63,766 bases of DNA from CAYMJV01 sp964390545 (GTDB taxonomy: Bacteria > Desulfobacterota > BSN033 > UBA1163), in NCBI GenBank assembly GCA_964390545.1, contig CAYMJV010000005.1, positions 1-63,766 of the forward strand. Direction: 5' to 3'. A program made the position numbers and the translations under genes. A model generated the notes under the pieces. It saw nothing but the letters and a program-made list of their open reading frames with translations. It ran no database searches and was not told where the DNA came from. Shown one piece after another: positions 32,537 to 39,832 of the stretch; within the stretch, counting starts at the first letter, position 1; each line of letters starts with the position of its first letter.

Positions 32537-33043
32537 TTACTTCCGTTTCGGCAGATAAACAGAAGGCACAGTTCCGGCCCATATCCAAAGAAGGCCATAT
32601 TCCTTCGATGGGCTTCCTGTTAGTGTAAAGGTTTTTCCATCTATTTCTGAATCTATGCCTGTCAGTGTTGCTATGATTACTACTTCCTCAGGCCCCAGAG
32701 TAACAACGGTTATTGAACTGATCTTGTTAGTAGACATGCTTGCACCCAAGCTGGTTTTGATGTCCTCCATGGTATGAAGAGAAGGGAGGAATGAGTTTGC
32801 TTCTTGATGATATGCTGCTATCTCAGCAGCGACGTTGCTCATATAATTGGTTATCTCCGTCAATTTCTCAATCCTAGTATTCTCACTTCTCTTAAACTGT
32901 CGAAGTATATCATCAAAACCTTTATAAGCCTCATTTTCCGTTTGTTTGATGATAGTCAATCCAAAAAACAATCCAGCAGTCAAACAAATCACCACAACTA
33001 AGAAAATCAATACATTTCTTACCTTGATAAACTTCTTATCCAT
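32537..33043 (-). CDS. Membrane-anchored protein of unknown function
   Basis: A 168-residue protein with a basic start (MDKKFIKVRN), one hydrophobic helix at about 10-32, a polar helical segment (FDDILRQFKRSENTRIEKLT) and a C-terminal beta-rich part ending GLLWIWAGTVPSVYLPKRK. It looks like a bitopic membrane protein with an external globular domain, resembling in outline minor pilins or PilO-like proteins, but no prepilin cleavage motif is present. AAGGAG directly abuts the ATG, unusually close. Codon use is more AT-rich than in the housekeeping genes. It stands alone. Confidence 0.7.
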   Translation of the reverse strand: MDKKFIKVRNVLIFLVVVICLTAGLFFGLTIIKQTENEAYKGFDDILRQFKRSENTRIEKLTEITNYMSNVAAEIAAYHQEANSFLPSLHTMEDIKTSLGASMSTNKISSITVVTLGPEEVVIIATLTGIDSEIDGKTFTLTGSPSKEYGLLWIWAGTVPSVYLPKRK

Positions 33044-33535
33044 CTCCTTGGGAAAATAGTGGGAAGCATGGGGGGCTTTGGGGGGTACCGGCTGGTTGAT
33101 TCAGATTATATGTGAAATAGAAACTCTCCCCCCCCCAAAAAAATTTGGTGGTTATATAAAGGCAGGGAATAGGTAAGGATGAAACCAAGCAAATCTTTTG
33201 TTGAGACGCATCCTGGCGATTAACAAAGTCAAAAATAAATCTTAGAGAGCAGCTAAGGGGGGAGGGGTCGATAAGGCTTCTCCCCTTCTTGTTTTCTTCC
33301 TGAAACTATCTGTTCCCTAATTTTAGCCAAAAGTGTATATTACAACTGCAAATGAACAACGCGGATGTGTCTCGATCCCTTTGAATAATTCATTCTGAAA
33401 TTAACTCGTTTCTATATAATATTGTGTAAAACCATCTTTTCTGGAAAAATAGTATGATATTCAAGCCTTTTGAATAAAAGAGAGCCTTTAATGGTTTAAG
33501 ATTTAATAAAAACATAGAAGCAGCTTAATAAATAA
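33044..33535. other. AT-rich spacer without a supported gene
   Basis: About 490 bases of AT-rich sequence. It includes a run of ten C followed by seven A near 33128, GTACCGGCTGGTTGA, and several stop codons in all frames. It ends at the cassette junction GTTAGGC. Nothing else is recognised. Confidence 0.6.
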
Positions 33536-33542
33536 GTTAGGC
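33536..33542 (+). promoter_or_regulatory. Integron-type core site GTTAGGC at the left end of a gene cassette
   Basis: GTTAGGC fits the integrase core consensus GTTRRRY exactly and sits 24 bases before the methyltransferase ATG, the usual place of a cassette's 5-prime boundary. Upstream AGCAGCTTAATAAATAA may be a decayed right arm of another attC site. Significance rests on the attC at 34291. Confidence 0.55.
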
Positions 33543-33566
33543 GGTCAGTAAGGAAGGAATTCAATT

Positions 33567-34313
33567 ATGAATGATTTAGAAAAATACTTCATAGAAAATA
33601 CAGGAAGACTGATTGAGAAATGGAAACACTATTTTGAAATTTATGATCGACACTTTTCGCGTTATAGGGGTACTGATGTTCACATTATTGAATTCGGTGT
33701 ATATCAAGGCGGTTCTTTGCAGATGTGGAAACAATATTTTGGGCCTAATTCCAAAATATTTGGGATAGACATCAATCCACATTGCAAGAAGCTAGAAGAG
33801 GAACAGATTGAAATATTCATAGGTGATCAGGAAGATAGAAGATTCCTGAAAGCGCTAGCAGAAAAGATTCCAAGAATAGATATCTTGATTGATGATGGCG
33901 GTCATACAATGAAGCAGCAAATAAACACCTTTGAGGAGCTTTTCTCTTACATTGATGAGAATGGTGTGTATCTATGCGAAGACATACATACCTCTTATTG
34001 GCTGAGGTGGGGCGGAGGCTATAAGAAACGCGGCACGTTTATAGAGTACAGTAAAAACTTTATCGACTATATAAATGCTTGGCATTCTACCCGAACAAGC
34101 AGGTTAAGCGTCACAGAATTCACTAGATCGGTTCACTCATTGCATTATTACGATAGTGTTCTTGTGATTGAGAAGCGACCAATTGAAAAGCCATTGCACC
34201 TGGAAACTGGAACACCAGAAATTCCAAATTTTGATCCGCCAAAGAGCTTATTGAAACGCCTCAATGGACAGTTGAAACGAGAAATAGACCACCTAACAAG
34301 GCGCTCCACCTGA
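33567..34313 (+). CDS. Class I SAM-dependent methyltransferase, gene-cassette encoded
   Basis: A 248-residue protein. The SAM site is VHIIEFGVYQGGSLQMWKQY (motif I EFGV..GGS), followed by KIFGIDINPHC (acidic residue of motif II) and DILIDDGGHTMKQQINTFEE with Asp-Asp-x-x-His, typical of the CmcI/TylF-related Methyltransf_24 group that modify sugars, antibiotics or polysaccharides. GGAAGGAATTCAATT precedes the ATG. It is AT-rich compared with surrounding housekeeping genes. The stop codon lies inside the attC site, as is common in cassettes. The substrate is unknown. Confidence 0.87.
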   Translation: MNDLEKYFIENTGRLIEKWKHYFEIYDRHFSRYRGTDVHIIEFGVYQGGSLQMWKQYFGPNSKIFGIDINPHCKKLEEEQIEIFIGDQEDRRFLKALAEKIPRIDILIDDGGHTMKQQINTFEELFSYIDENGVYLCEDIHTSYWLRWGGGYKKRGTFIEYSKNFIDYINAWHSTRTSRLSVTEFTRSVHSLHYYDSVLVIEKRPIEKPLHLETGTPEIPNFDPPKSLLKRLNGQLKREIDHLTRRST

Positions 34314-34362
34314 CCGCTTTTCCGCTGCGCTTCAAAGCGGCCGGTGAGCTTTATGGTTATAC
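34291..34362 (+). repeat. Integron attC recombination site
   Basis: Left core ACCTAAC (RYYYAAC) at 34291-34297 and right core GTTATAC at 34356-34362 (consensus GTTRRRY, one mismatch). Between them two arms pair: GCTCCACCTGACCGCTTT on the left with AAAGCGGCCGGTGAGC on the right, with unpaired bases on one side only and a loop of TCCGCTGCGCTTC. Size (72 bases), cores, extrahelical bases and overlap with the gene stop codon all fit an attC site. Confidence 0.8.
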
Positions 34363-34640
34363 TCTCTTTCTAAGGGAAATCATCAACCTCTAATGTAGAC
34401 TAATCCTCACTCTTTGTAGGTGCTATACGTAACATATTCTGCTTTTTCTTTTGATATTAGTTAGTTATACACCGTTTCCCAAGAATATTCTCGCTGACTT
34501 CTCCATTCAACCCATATATACTGCCATCAAGATTTAGGCCTTCCGCTCGTTCTTTGAGTCAACTTAACAATACAACCTTTAACCTTTTGGAGTGAACTAT
34601 TGGGGGGATTCCAAAAGGTGCCTAATAAAGACTAAAGATT
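34363..34640. other. AT-rich spacer with a second GTTATAC and a hairpin
   Basis: No gene is supported. Near 34421-34470 CTATACGTAAC and GTTAGTTATAC form an imperfect inverted pair and may be a second, decayed attC-like site. At 34582-34619 ACCTTTTGGA pairs with TCCAAAAGGT (10-base stem, 18-base loop), 21 bases before the next gene. Confidence 0.45.
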
Positions 34641-35159
34641 ATGAAACAGATTACCCTGGCGATAATTTTCGTCGTACTTATGTTTGGGATTTCCTTCGCT
34701 TTTGATTGCCCAAAATGCAAGATAGAGATGGTGGAGAAGGATGGCATAGCTACTTGCCCGAAGTGCGGTTTTTCAGCTAAAATTGGCCGGACTAAAATTT
34801 ATAAAGAGCCAACAGTCGAAGAAAAGATGAGAACGATTGAACAAGAAAAGGAGGTGAAACTCAAAAACCTTGACGAGAATCTCATAAGGGACGTCAGCAA
34901 AGTTAAGAAGGATGGGGAATATGACTCAAAGATTGAAAGAATAAATGAGCTTAAAAACAGGATAGAACGGTTAGAGGGAGAATTGAGAATAGTAGAAAAT
35001 GAAATGAAGAAGATCGACTGGGAAAGAAATATGTCGACTGGAAGATTACCATATAATTTGAGCTATAGATATGCTGGACTGAGGGGAGAACAGGAAGCTA
35101 TCAAGGATTGGATTAGAAGGTATGAATTTGAAATTGAAACAATTAAAAGAAGTTTATGA
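34641..35159 (+). CDS. Secreted zinc-ribbon plus coiled-coil protein
   Basis: A 172-residue protein with a signal peptide (MKQITLAIIFVVLMFGISFA), then a rubredoxin-like zinc ribbon made of CPKC and CPKC (DCPKCKIEMVEKDGIATCPK, then CGF), then a long charged coiled coil (about residues 60-140: LKNRIERLEGELRIVENEMK) and a helical end. An exported zinc ribbon joined to a coiled coil is unusual. Family not recognised. AT-rich like its neighbours in the accessory region. Confidence 0.75.
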   Translation: MKQITLAIIFVVLMFGISFAFDCPKCKIEMVEKDGIATCPKCGFSAKIGRTKIYKEPTVEEKMRTIEQEKEVKLKNLDENLIRDVSKVKKDGEYDSKIERINELKNRIERLEGELRIVENEMKKIDWERNMSTGRLPYNLSYRYAGLRGEQEAIKDWIRRYEFEIETIKRSL

Positions 35160-35173
35160 ATAGTTACTAAAAC

Positions 35174-35277
35174 GTAACCAACCAACTTCACGGGTTACTT
35201 TCGGCGAAATCCTCAAAAAAAGAAACTCAAGATTAAGTTCTCAAAAAGCAAAGGCAGGGTCAGAGAAATGACCCTGC
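35174..35277. repeat. Two short hairpins after the zinc-ribbon gene
   Basis: GTAACC (35174-35179) pairs with GGTTAC (35193-35198), and GCAGGGTCA (35254-35262) pairs with TGACCCTGC (35269-35277) around a 6-base loop. Neither has a strong T-run; they may be 3-prime processing or decayed terminator elements. Confidence 0.5.
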
Positions 35278-35315
35278 TCCTCAACCATGGAAGGAGACAA
35301 TGTTGACTCAGCTTC

Positions 35316-35349
35316 AACCCCATTTCTGAAAAGCGAATGGGGTTTTTTG
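35316..35349 (+). terminator. Terminator-like stem ahead of the nuclease gene
   Basis: AACCCCATT ... AATGGGGTT followed by TTTT. It lies just before the GTG start of the nuclease gene and shares its loop (TCTGAAAA) with 36794-36824, so it could also be a repeat end. Confidence 0.6.
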
Positions 35350-35364
35350 TTCGGAAGGAGATTT

Positions 35365-35697
35365 GTGAAGAGAGCAATTCTTATTATAATTCCATTTCTA
35401 ATTCTCACCCTCTCTCTTTCTGTTTCGCATGCCCAAACTTACAAAGTGAAGCGGGTCATTGACGGCGACGCCCTCCTCCTTACCAACGGTGAATATGTCC
35501 GCTTGATCGGTGTTGATACTCCCGAAACAAAGCATCCACAAAAGCCTGTTGAGTATTTTGGAAAGGAAGCCTGTCAATTCACCAAGCGAATGGTAGAAGG
35601 AAAGGAAGTCAGGCTTGAATATGACCAGACCAGGTCCATATCTAAGTATCCCCCTGACACAAAGGTCATACATTACCCCCAATGCCCCATTGCTTGA
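35365..35697 (+). CDS. Thermonuclease (SNase)-like secreted protein, C-terminally truncated
   Basis: About 110 residues from the GTG at 35365, which has GGAAGGAG in front; the longer frame upstream runs through a terminator-like stem. A signal peptide (AILIIIPFLILTLSLSVSHA) precedes the SNase start: YKVKRVIDGDALLLTNGEYV, RLIGVDTPET, and KEVRLEYDQTRS. In complete nucleases the region continues with KYGR..AYVYL and about 50 further residues including the second catalytic Arg and the Glu; here it changes to unrelated PPDTKVIHYPQCPIA and stops. The active site is therefore incomplete and the gene is probably a remnant. Confidence 0.75.
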   Translation: MKRAILIIIPFLILTLSLSVSHAQTYKVKRVIDGDALLLTNGEYVRLIGVDTPETKHPQKPVEYFGKEACQFTKRMVEGKEVRLEYDQTRSISKYPPDTKVIHYPQCPIA

Positions 35698-35766
35698 TTT
35701 TCGAGGTGGAGGCGTTATAATACCCAGGGCGTTTCAAATATCTTCAGCTTCCAGAGGAGGTGTGTT

Positions 35767-36504
35767 ATGAAGACATTGTTATTGTTAAGCAATCTGCTCC
35801 CCGTGATCATTGCAGTTTCTTCCTTCGCCCAGGAGAAATTCGAGACAGATATCATCAAGACATCGGCGGGTGACCTGAAGATCACCTTCATCGGCCACGG
35901 CACGTTGATGTTCAATTTTGGGGGAAAGGTGACCCATGTGGATCCCTACAGCAATTTGGCCGATTATAACACCCTCCCCAAGGCCGACCTGATCCTCTTG
36001 ACCCATGACCACCCGGACCACCTCGATCTGAAGGCCTTGAATGTAGTACGAACAGGCAAGACGATCGTGGTGTTGACCGAGGCCTGTGGAAAACAGGTGC
36101 AGGGAGGCATTGTGATGATGAACGGCGATGTGAACACATTGGAAGGGTTAAAGATCGAGGCTGTGCCCGCCTACAATATTGTCCAAAAACGGGACACCGG
36201 TCAGCCTTTTCACCCGAAGGGAGTTGGCAACGGCTACATCATCACCTTCGGTGACAAGCGGGTCTATGTGGCTGGCGATACTGAGAACATCCCAGAGATG
36301 AAACGCCTGAAGAACATTGACATTGCATTCCTGTCCATGAATCTCCCCTACACAATGACACCCGAGATGGTGGCTGATGGGGCAAAGGTCTTCAAACCTA
36401 AGATCCTCTATCCCTATCACTTTGGTGAAACGGATACGTCGAAGGTGGTGAGCTTGCTTAAGGAAACTCCGGAGATTGAGGTCCGCATCCGAAAAATGAA
36501 ATAG
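35767..36504 (+). CDS. Exported metallo-beta-lactamase-fold hydrolase (UlaG-like)
   Basis: A 245-residue protein with a signal peptide (MKTLLLLSNLLPVIIAVSSF) and a full MBL-fold: ITFIGHGTLMFNFGGKVTHV, metal site LILLTHDHPDHLDL (HxHxDH), VYVAGDTENIPEMKRL with the bridging Asp, and ILYPYHFGETD with the final His. This is the UlaG/YtnP-like branch with N-terminal IGHGT. An AGGAGGTG site precedes the ATG. Secretion of this branch suggests a periplasmic hydrolase; the substrate is unknown. Confidence 0.88.
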   Translation: MKTLLLLSNLLPVIIAVSSFAQEKFETDIIKTSAGDLKITFIGHGTLMFNFGGKVTHVDPYSNLADYNTLPKADLILLTHDHPDHLDLKALNVVRTGKTIVVLTEACGKQVQGGIVMMNGDVNTLEGLKIEAVPAYNIVQKRDTGQPFHPKGVGNGYIITFGDKRVYVAGDTENIPEMKRLKNIDIAFLSMNLPYTMTPEMVADGAKVFKPKILYPYHFGETDTSKVVSLLKETPEIEVRIRKMK

Positions 36505-36552
36505 AGGGATTTTTGTGTAGGGTCATAATGAAATGGAAGGAGGAAAAAGATA

Positions 36553-36699
36553 ATGTGCTTCGCTGGACAGAAAAGCGGATGTCAGTTCCCTGATCAGTTA
36601 AAGGGGAAACCTAAAGACTGCACTCCCAAACAGATTAAGGAGTGCCATGGGTCTATAAAAAGGCACCCTTGCCTTCCTAAAAGGAATAAAAAGAAATAG
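36553..36699 (+). CDS. 48-residue cysteine-rich protein
   Basis: ATG at 36553, preceded by GGAAGGAGG, stop TAG at 36697. The product MCFAGQKSGCQFPDQLKGKP continues KDCTPKQIKECHG and ends HPCLPKRNKKK. It has five cysteines (C2, C10, C23, C31, C40) and two histidines in a regular arrangement, suggesting a metal site or a small iron-sulfur-type fold. Short proteins with KDCTP.QI.ECHG recur in sulfate-reducer-like genomes as far as I recall, but no function is known to me. It follows the MBL-fold gene by 48 bases and may share its transcript. Confidence 0.7.
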   Translation: MCFAGQKSGCQFPDQLKGKPKDCTPKQIKECHGSIKRHPCLPKRNKKK

Positions 36700-36793
36700 T
36701 TATGAATCAGAGGGAAAGAAAACGGTAGTCAAATCCCCTTTCGTTCCTTTAAACAATCAACCTTAGGGGTAGACATGGATAAGCATTGCATTA

Positions 36794-36824
36794 AACCCCA
36801 TTTCTGAAAACGGAATGAGGTTTT
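36794..36824 (+). repeat. Second copy of the AACCCCATTTCTGAAAA stem
   Basis: AACCCCATTTCTGAAAA...GGAATGAGGTTTTG matches the stem at 35316-35349 with a few changes that weaken pairing. The two copies bracket the nuclease, MBL-fold and cysteine-rich genes. The rest of the 350-base spacer to the tRNA holds no convincing gene. Confidence 0.6.
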
Positions 36825-37021
36825 GTTTTCCTAACCTTTAGGGATACAAGAGTTAAGAAATTCCAAAGTGGGTGGATGATATGAGAAAGATGATGACAAG
36901 ACTACGGTTGGCTTCTGTGTCGGATCAGACCTTGATTTGTCCCAAGCCGGACTTGATCGAAAAATTGATCCTCAATAGTGGGAAAAGATGAGATTTCAAA
37001 ACCTACCCAATTACCTACCGT

Positions 37022-37051
37022 TTAAAACCTCCAGAGTTTTCAAGAAGTTTC

Positions 37052-37056
<5 letters not shown>
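37022..37056 (-). terminator. Terminator of the tRNA-Thr gene
   Basis: On the minus strand CTCCAGA, a 14-base loop and TCTGGAG followed by GTTTT. The first stem bases include the tRNA's CCA end, so formation would follow or compete with 3-prime processing. Confidence 0.55.
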
Positions 37057-37126
<70 letters not shown>

Positions 37127-37195
37127 CTTTTTAGACATTGTTTCTTTTTTTACCATGTTTTAGAATAGTCGTCAATCAAGAACGGGGGCATTCGT

Positions 37196-38173
37196 TTGAA
37201 AAGATTCCTCATCTCCTTACTTGTTACCTGCATCATCCTTTTCATCCTATTTACCCAGATCTCCCTGAAAGGTCTCTTTACCCTTTTAATACAGATCGAT
37301 CCTTTTTGGGCGACGTTGGGATCCGCAGGTTACTTCCTGGCCACTCTCTTTCGTGCCCTTCGATTTCGATGGCTGATCCATTCGAAGGACATTTCAATCG
37401 ATGAACTCTTTCGAATCTCTGTATTCTATCATTTATCCCTCATGGTCCTTCCTTCCAAACTCGGAGAACTCTCTTATCCCTATCTCCTAAATAGAATCGG
37501 TGGGATCAGCATGACCGAAGGGCTGGCTTCCCTGATTGCTTCGAGGGTCTATGATTTTTTCATCATCCTGGTGATCTTTCTGTTCTCCTCTCTCGCATTT
37601 CAGAACCTTTTCAAGGTCAACCTTCTCTTTGTCCTTCTCCTTACCCTTCTCTTGATCCTTCTGATTCTCGCCGCCTTCTTCTATATGAATCGTCTCTTGA
37701 TCTTGATCTCTAATGTCTGCGGATGCATATTCAAGATTCTCCGAAAAGAAGAGAGCAAAACGGCCCTATGGGTCCAAAAAACAATTCATGAAATGTCAGA
37801 AGACTTCTATGCCATTCGAGCTAAAAAGACCTACCTCGCCGTTACTCTGACCAGCATCCTTTCCTGGTTTATGATTTTCTTAACGTTTGAAGCTTTTCTC
37901 TTGGGATTCGGGGTCGAAATCTCTTTCCTTAAAGTGCTCTTTGGTTCAACCGTTGCTGTTATTGCAAACGCCTTACCCATTGGGGGCATTGGCAACTGGG
38001 GAACACTTGAGGTGGGATGGGCTGCTGGGTTTCTGATGACCGGACTTCCCAAAGAGCAGGCGATTGCCACAGGATTCGGCGTTCACATCCTGATATTTAT
38101 CACCTGTGCTCTACTTGGACTGCTCAGTTGGGTGACTTTGAAAAAGAAAAAAGCCCCTCTCCGAACCTCTTGA
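37196..38173 (+). CDS. Flippase-like membrane protein (lysylphosphatidylglycerol synthase TM/UPF0104 family)
   Basis: A 325-residue integral membrane protein. The start is TTG at 37196 behind GGGGG. The family motif is clear: RFRWLIHSKDISIDELFRIS, VLPSKLGELSYPYLLNRIGG, and ALPIGGIGNWGTLEVGWAAG, with about eight helices. Relatives include AglD and the flippase half of MprF; they move or modify lipid-linked molecules. It is the gene just before the PxxKW protein and the probable sphingolipid operon, so a link with membrane lipid export is possible but not shown. Confidence 0.88.
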   Translation: MKRFLISLLVTCIILFILFTQISLKGLFTLLIQIDPFWATLGSAGYFLATLFRALRFRWLIHSKDISIDELFRISVFYHLSLMVLPSKLGELSYPYLLNRIGGISMTEGLASLIASRVYDFFIILVIFLFSSLAFQNLFKVNLLFVLLLTLLLILLILAAFFYMNRLLILISNVCGCIFKILRKEESKTALWVQKTIHEMSEDFYAIRAKKTYLAVTLTSILSWFMIFLTFEAFLLGFGVEISFLKVLFGSTVAVIANALPIGGIGNWGTLEVGWAAGFLMTGLPKEQAIATGFGVHILIFITCALLGLLSWVTLKKKKAPLRTS

Positions 38174-38200
38174 AATCGAGAAACCACCGGAGAAGGGCTT
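38141..38200 (-). terminator. Terminator between convergent genes (serves the PxxKW gene)
   Basis: AAGCCCCTCTCCG (38151-38163) and CGGAGAAGGGCTT (38188-38200) pair over 13 bases with one mismatch. On the minus strand the stem is followed by TTTTCTTTTTC. It overlaps the last codons of the flippase-like gene. Confidence 0.75.
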
Positions 38201-38229
38201 CAATGGAGTGTGTCTAATAGAGGATCTTT

Positions 38230-38517
38230 TCAAACCTTTTGGGCAACATTTCGTTTCGAAGCCTTGAGAGGGTTCAATTTGAAGGTATCCTCTTTTACCT
38301 CTTTCTTCACGTGGGTGGCGAAATTGCAAGCTCCCTTTGCCCATTTGATAGAAGGCTCACAATAGGTCTTACAATAGGAACCCACCTCATAAGTCACCAC
38401 ACGGTCACATCCCTTGCAGGCTTCCACGATGGGATAGCATCTCCCACCGTTGTAGGAACAGCCATTCTTCTTCATGAAGATGCATTCCGTTCCTACTTTG
38501 ACAGTTTGACAAACCAT
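38230..38517 (-). CDS. PxxKW-family cysteine-rich protein
   Basis: A 95-residue protein starting MVCQTVKVGTECIFMKKNGC; the ATG at 38517 has GGGGAGG at good distance, so the three extra upstream codons are dropped. It has about ten cysteines, with CKGCDRV, GSYCKTYCEPSIKWAKGACN containing the family name motif P-S-I-K-W. It is a small soluble protein, likely binding a metal or iron-sulfur cluster; the family is common in Desulfobacterota and its role is unknown. The lysine-rich tail (HVKKEVKEDTFKLNPLKASK) resembles a nucleic-acid or ribosome contact. Confidence 0.85.
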   Translation of the reverse strand: MVCQTVKVGTECIFMKKNGCSYNGGRCYPIVEACKGCDRVVTYEVGSYCKTYCEPSIKWAKGACNFATHVKKEVKEDTFKLNPLKASKRNVAQKV

Positions 38518-38741
38518 GGCAATCAACCTCCCCTCTTTATGGATTAATTTTGTAACTAGTTGAAATAATTAATTATTACAATTTCCAAAAAGAGCATAAA
38601 AAAAAGAGCTACCGACTAGGTAACCCATTTTGGTAAAAACCAAAACGTATTTAATTAATCTAGTATAATTTATGAAATTTGTCAAGAGAAATTGTTGAGA
38701 AATTTTTGACAGCTGAAAAACTACCTCACGCTCTCTCCAAA

Positions 38742-38805
38742 GATTTCTGGGCTTTTTCAGAAATCGAAAAGGGTTCCTTGACAATTCTCTGAAAACGGAT
38801 AGAAT
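38742..38805 (+). promoter_or_regulatory. Promoter with upstream palindrome ahead of the ceramide operon
   Basis: GATTTCTG (38742-38749) and CAGAAATC (38758-38765) form a perfect palindrome. Then a consensus -35 TTGACA (38778-38783), a 16-base spacer and TAGAAT (38800-38805). The start site is near 38812. The same palindrome-plus-TTGACA arrangement is found at 45647 (pyrF) and 62145 (thiF). Confidence 0.7.
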
Positions 38806-38831
38806 TTTAAAATTTGAACAGGGAGAGATCT

Positions 38832-39812
38832 TTGAAATCATTGGTCACCGGAGCCACAGGTTTTATTGGAAGCCATCTCGTAGAGGCTCTCTTACAACGA
38901 GGGGATCAAGTCCGATGCCTCGTCCGGAACTTGAGCGATTTGAAGTGGCTGGAAGGTCTGCCCATTGAGGCGGTTCAGGGTAATTGTAATGACAAAAGTT
39001 CCTTGAAAGGCGCTGTCGCAGGAGTGGACCAGTTGTTCCATCTGGCAGGTGTGACCAAGACTGTTGATAAAAGAACTTATTTCGAAGTCAATGCCTATGG
39101 AACGGAAAACCTCATCCGGGCCTGCCTTGAACATAATCCTTCCCTCCAAAAATTTATTTATCTTTCAAGCCAGGCCGCAGCAGGACCTTGCCAGAATGGA
39201 GGGCAGAAGAAAGAGACGGATCTGTGCGAACCTGTCTCTCCTTACGGCCAGAGCAAGCGGATGGGAGAGGACCTGGCCCTCGCCCACACACACGAGTTGC
39301 CCCTTCTCATCCTCCGCCCTTCTGCAGTCTATGGTCCGAGAGATCGGGATATCTACACTTTCTTCAAACTCCTCTCTAAAAAGATCAGACCCTGTTTCTA
39401 CAGCCAAGAGCAACATATCAGCTTATGTTTTGTCGGGGATATTGTCCAAGCCATCCTCCTGGCTTCCGATAAGAAAGAAGGGAGCGGAGAAATATTCTTC
39501 CTCTCCGACGGGCAGGATTATCGAATGGAGGAAGTCAGCGATATTTTTGCCTCCGTCATGGGGGTGAATCCGGTCTGTATTCGACTTCCAGAATGGATGA
39601 TATACGGAGTGGCTTCTTTATCTGAATATCTCTCCAAGCTTACGGGGAAACCTGCTCTCCTCAGTCGAGGGAAGGTCGAAGAGATGGTTCAGAAAAACTG
39701 GGTCTGTGATATCACAAAAGCCAGAACGGTCTTGGGTTTCAAACCCGTTGTCTCTCTTGCCGAGGGAGCTCGATTGACCTTTGAATGGTACAAGAAAGAG
39801 AATTGGCTATAG
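38832..39812 (+). CDS. cerR: NAD(P)-dependent epimerase/reductase, CerR-like (ceramide reductase candidate)
   Basis: A 326-residue extended SDR protein. The best start is TTG at 38832 after GGGAGAG, giving MKSLVTGATGFIGSHLVEAL with an intact dinucleotide loop. The catalytic Tyr-x3-Lys is in VSPYGQSKRMGEDLA (Tyr138, Lys142) and the Ser in IYLSSQAAAGP. In known bacterial sphingolipid loci (for example Caulobacter) an SDR of this type, CerR, reduces the 3-keto group of the sphingoid base or of the ceramide. The next gene is a serine palmitoyltransferase-like enzyme and the third a GNAT acyltransferase, the same trio, which supports this role. A sugar-epimerase function would be the alternative without that context. 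Confidence 0.82.
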   Translation: MKSLVTGATGFIGSHLVEALLQRGDQVRCLVRNLSDLKWLEGLPIEAVQGNCNDKSSLKGAVAGVDQLFHLAGVTKTVDKRTYFEVNAYGTENLIRACLEHNPSLQKFIYLSSQAAAGPCQNGGQKKETDLCEPVSPYGQSKRMGEDLALAHTHELPLLILRPSAVYGPRDRDIYTFFKLLSKKIRPCFYSQEQHISLCFVGDIVQAILLASDKKEGSGEIFFLSDGQDYRMEEVSDIFASVMGVNPVCIRLPEWMIYGVASLSEYLSKLTGKPALLSRGKVEEMVQKNWVCDITKARTVLGFKPVVSLAEGARLTFEWYKKENWL

Positions 39813-39832
39813 CTAAAAAAGCGAGGTGGCCT

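Noticed and set aside
36881..36991. 36-codon open frame starting MRKMMTRLRL
   Set aside because: Only a weak ribosome site and no pattern; the length is within chance expectation.
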